From Ignavibacteria bacterium (GTDB lineage: Bacteria > Bacteroidota > Ignavibacteria > Tepidaquicellales > OLB5): DNA of 24,085 nucleotides. The notes beneath the pieces were generated by a model. That model did no database searches. It had not been told where the DNA came from and was given only the letters and a program-made list of their open reading frames with translations. Of the stretch, positions 23,765 through 24,085 are shown piece after piece. The DNA lies in assembly GCA_030835005.1 (NCBI GenBank), contig JAUQWT010000297.1, forward strand, positions 1-24,085. The letters are read 5' to 3'. Positions within the stretch are counted from its first letter, which is position 1. Every line of letters begins with the position of its first letter. The translations under genes were made by a program, and so were the position numbers.

Positions 23765-24085
23765 ATGGCAAACATAGATCTCTCAACACACTACCTGGGA
23801 ATGAACTTGAAGAACCCTATAGTTCCTTCAGCTTCTCCCCTATCACGCGACCTTGGCAATGTTAAAAAAATGGAAGATGCAGGCGCATCGGCAGTGGTGA
23901 TGTATTCGCTGTTTGAAGAACAGATCACACACGAAATGCTTGAGCTGTATCATCATACTTCATATCACGAAGATACAAATCCGGAGGCGCTAACTTACTT
24001 CCCTGAGCAGGATTATATCCTTGGGCCGGAAGAATACCTGGATCATCTTCATAATATCAAAAAAAGCGTCAACATACCGGTAATT
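23765..24085 (+). CDS. Dihydroorotate dehydrogenase-like flavoprotein (3' end outside window)
   Basis: The first 107 residues are present. The start, IDLSTHYLGMNLKNPIVPSASPLS, resembles the N-terminal strand and first loop of the FMN-binding TIM barrel in class 1 dihydroorotate dehydrogenases and PreA-like dihydropyrimidine dehydrogenases; VKKMEDAGASAVVMYSLFEEQ is the first helix-strand unit. The flavin and catalytic residues lie beyond the window. The stretch rich in Tyr/His/Glu (about 60-95) is not typical of true PyrD, so I would not call it a pyrimidine-synthesis enzyme. It lies 57 bp behind nifJ with no terminator between, which suggests co-transcription and perhaps a redox link. Confidence 0.82.
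   Translation, partial: MANIDLSTHYLGMNLKNPIVPSASPLSRDLGNVKKMEDAGASAVVMYSLFEEQITHEMLELYHHTSYHEDTNPEALTYFPEQDYILGPEEYLDHLHNIKKSVNIPVI

Overview
The window looks like a chromosomal segment from the Bacteroidota/Chlorobiota/Ignavibacteria side of the FCB group, closest in flavour to Chlorobi or Ignavibacteria. Evidence: an AT-rich genome; an SSB whose N-terminal half resembles the SSB I recall from green sulfur bacteria; lumped ferredoxin-dependent 2-oxoacid oxidoreductases (KorAB and a full-length NifJ); signal peptides ending in -SQ; and several upstream regions with the Bacteroidota -7 element TAnnTTTG. This placement is inference from recalled families, not from a search. Most of the sequence is ordinary housekeeping chromosome. 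I see no phage, no CRISPR array, no complete transposon and no tRNA or rRNA gene.

Layout. 1-1815 (-): 3'-truncated uvrA with a basic N-terminal extension. 1816-2990: 1.2 kb without a convincing gene, rich in small palindromes, holding one candidate small structured RNA on the minus strand (about 2823-2740). 2991-3455 (-): small secreted protein of unknown function. 3781-8164 (+): rpsF-ssb-rplI followed by korA-korB, closed by a strong bidirectional terminator; rpsR, usually between ssb and rplI, is absent. 8258-10896 (-): a compact four-gene set, in transcription order a small three-helix membrane protein, a DUF4097-like lipoprotein, an ECF sigma factor and a membrane protein in the usual anti-sigma position. 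11258-12475 (-): MFS transporter. 12635-17915 (-): acpP-fabF-rnc-gcvP with an intrinsic terminator after gcvP. 18101-18961 (+): secreted NlpC/P60-like hydrolase, convergent with 18997-19971 (-), a Sua5-type threonylcarbamoyl-AMP synthase; heptamer repeats fill the gap between them and recur inside the Sua5 gene. 20126-23707 (+): nifJ, followed by the start of a dihydroorotate-dehydrogenase-like gene that runs off the window.

How the genes work together. KorAB and NifJ connect 2-oxoglutarate/succinyl-CoA and pyruvate/acetyl-CoA to low-potential ferredoxin, which suggests anaerobic or facultative metabolism; the direction of flux cannot be read from this window. GcvP feeds one-carbon metabolism, AcpP-FabF extend fatty acids, and rpsF/ssb/rplI/rnc/Sua5/uvrA serve translation, RNA processing, tRNA modification and DNA repair. 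The ECF sigma cluster looks like a self-contained envelope-sensing regulon. The items most worth a second look are the candidate small RNA, the sigma/DUF4097 cluster with its upstream palindrome, the heptamer arrays in and beside the Sua5 gene, and the missing rpsR.
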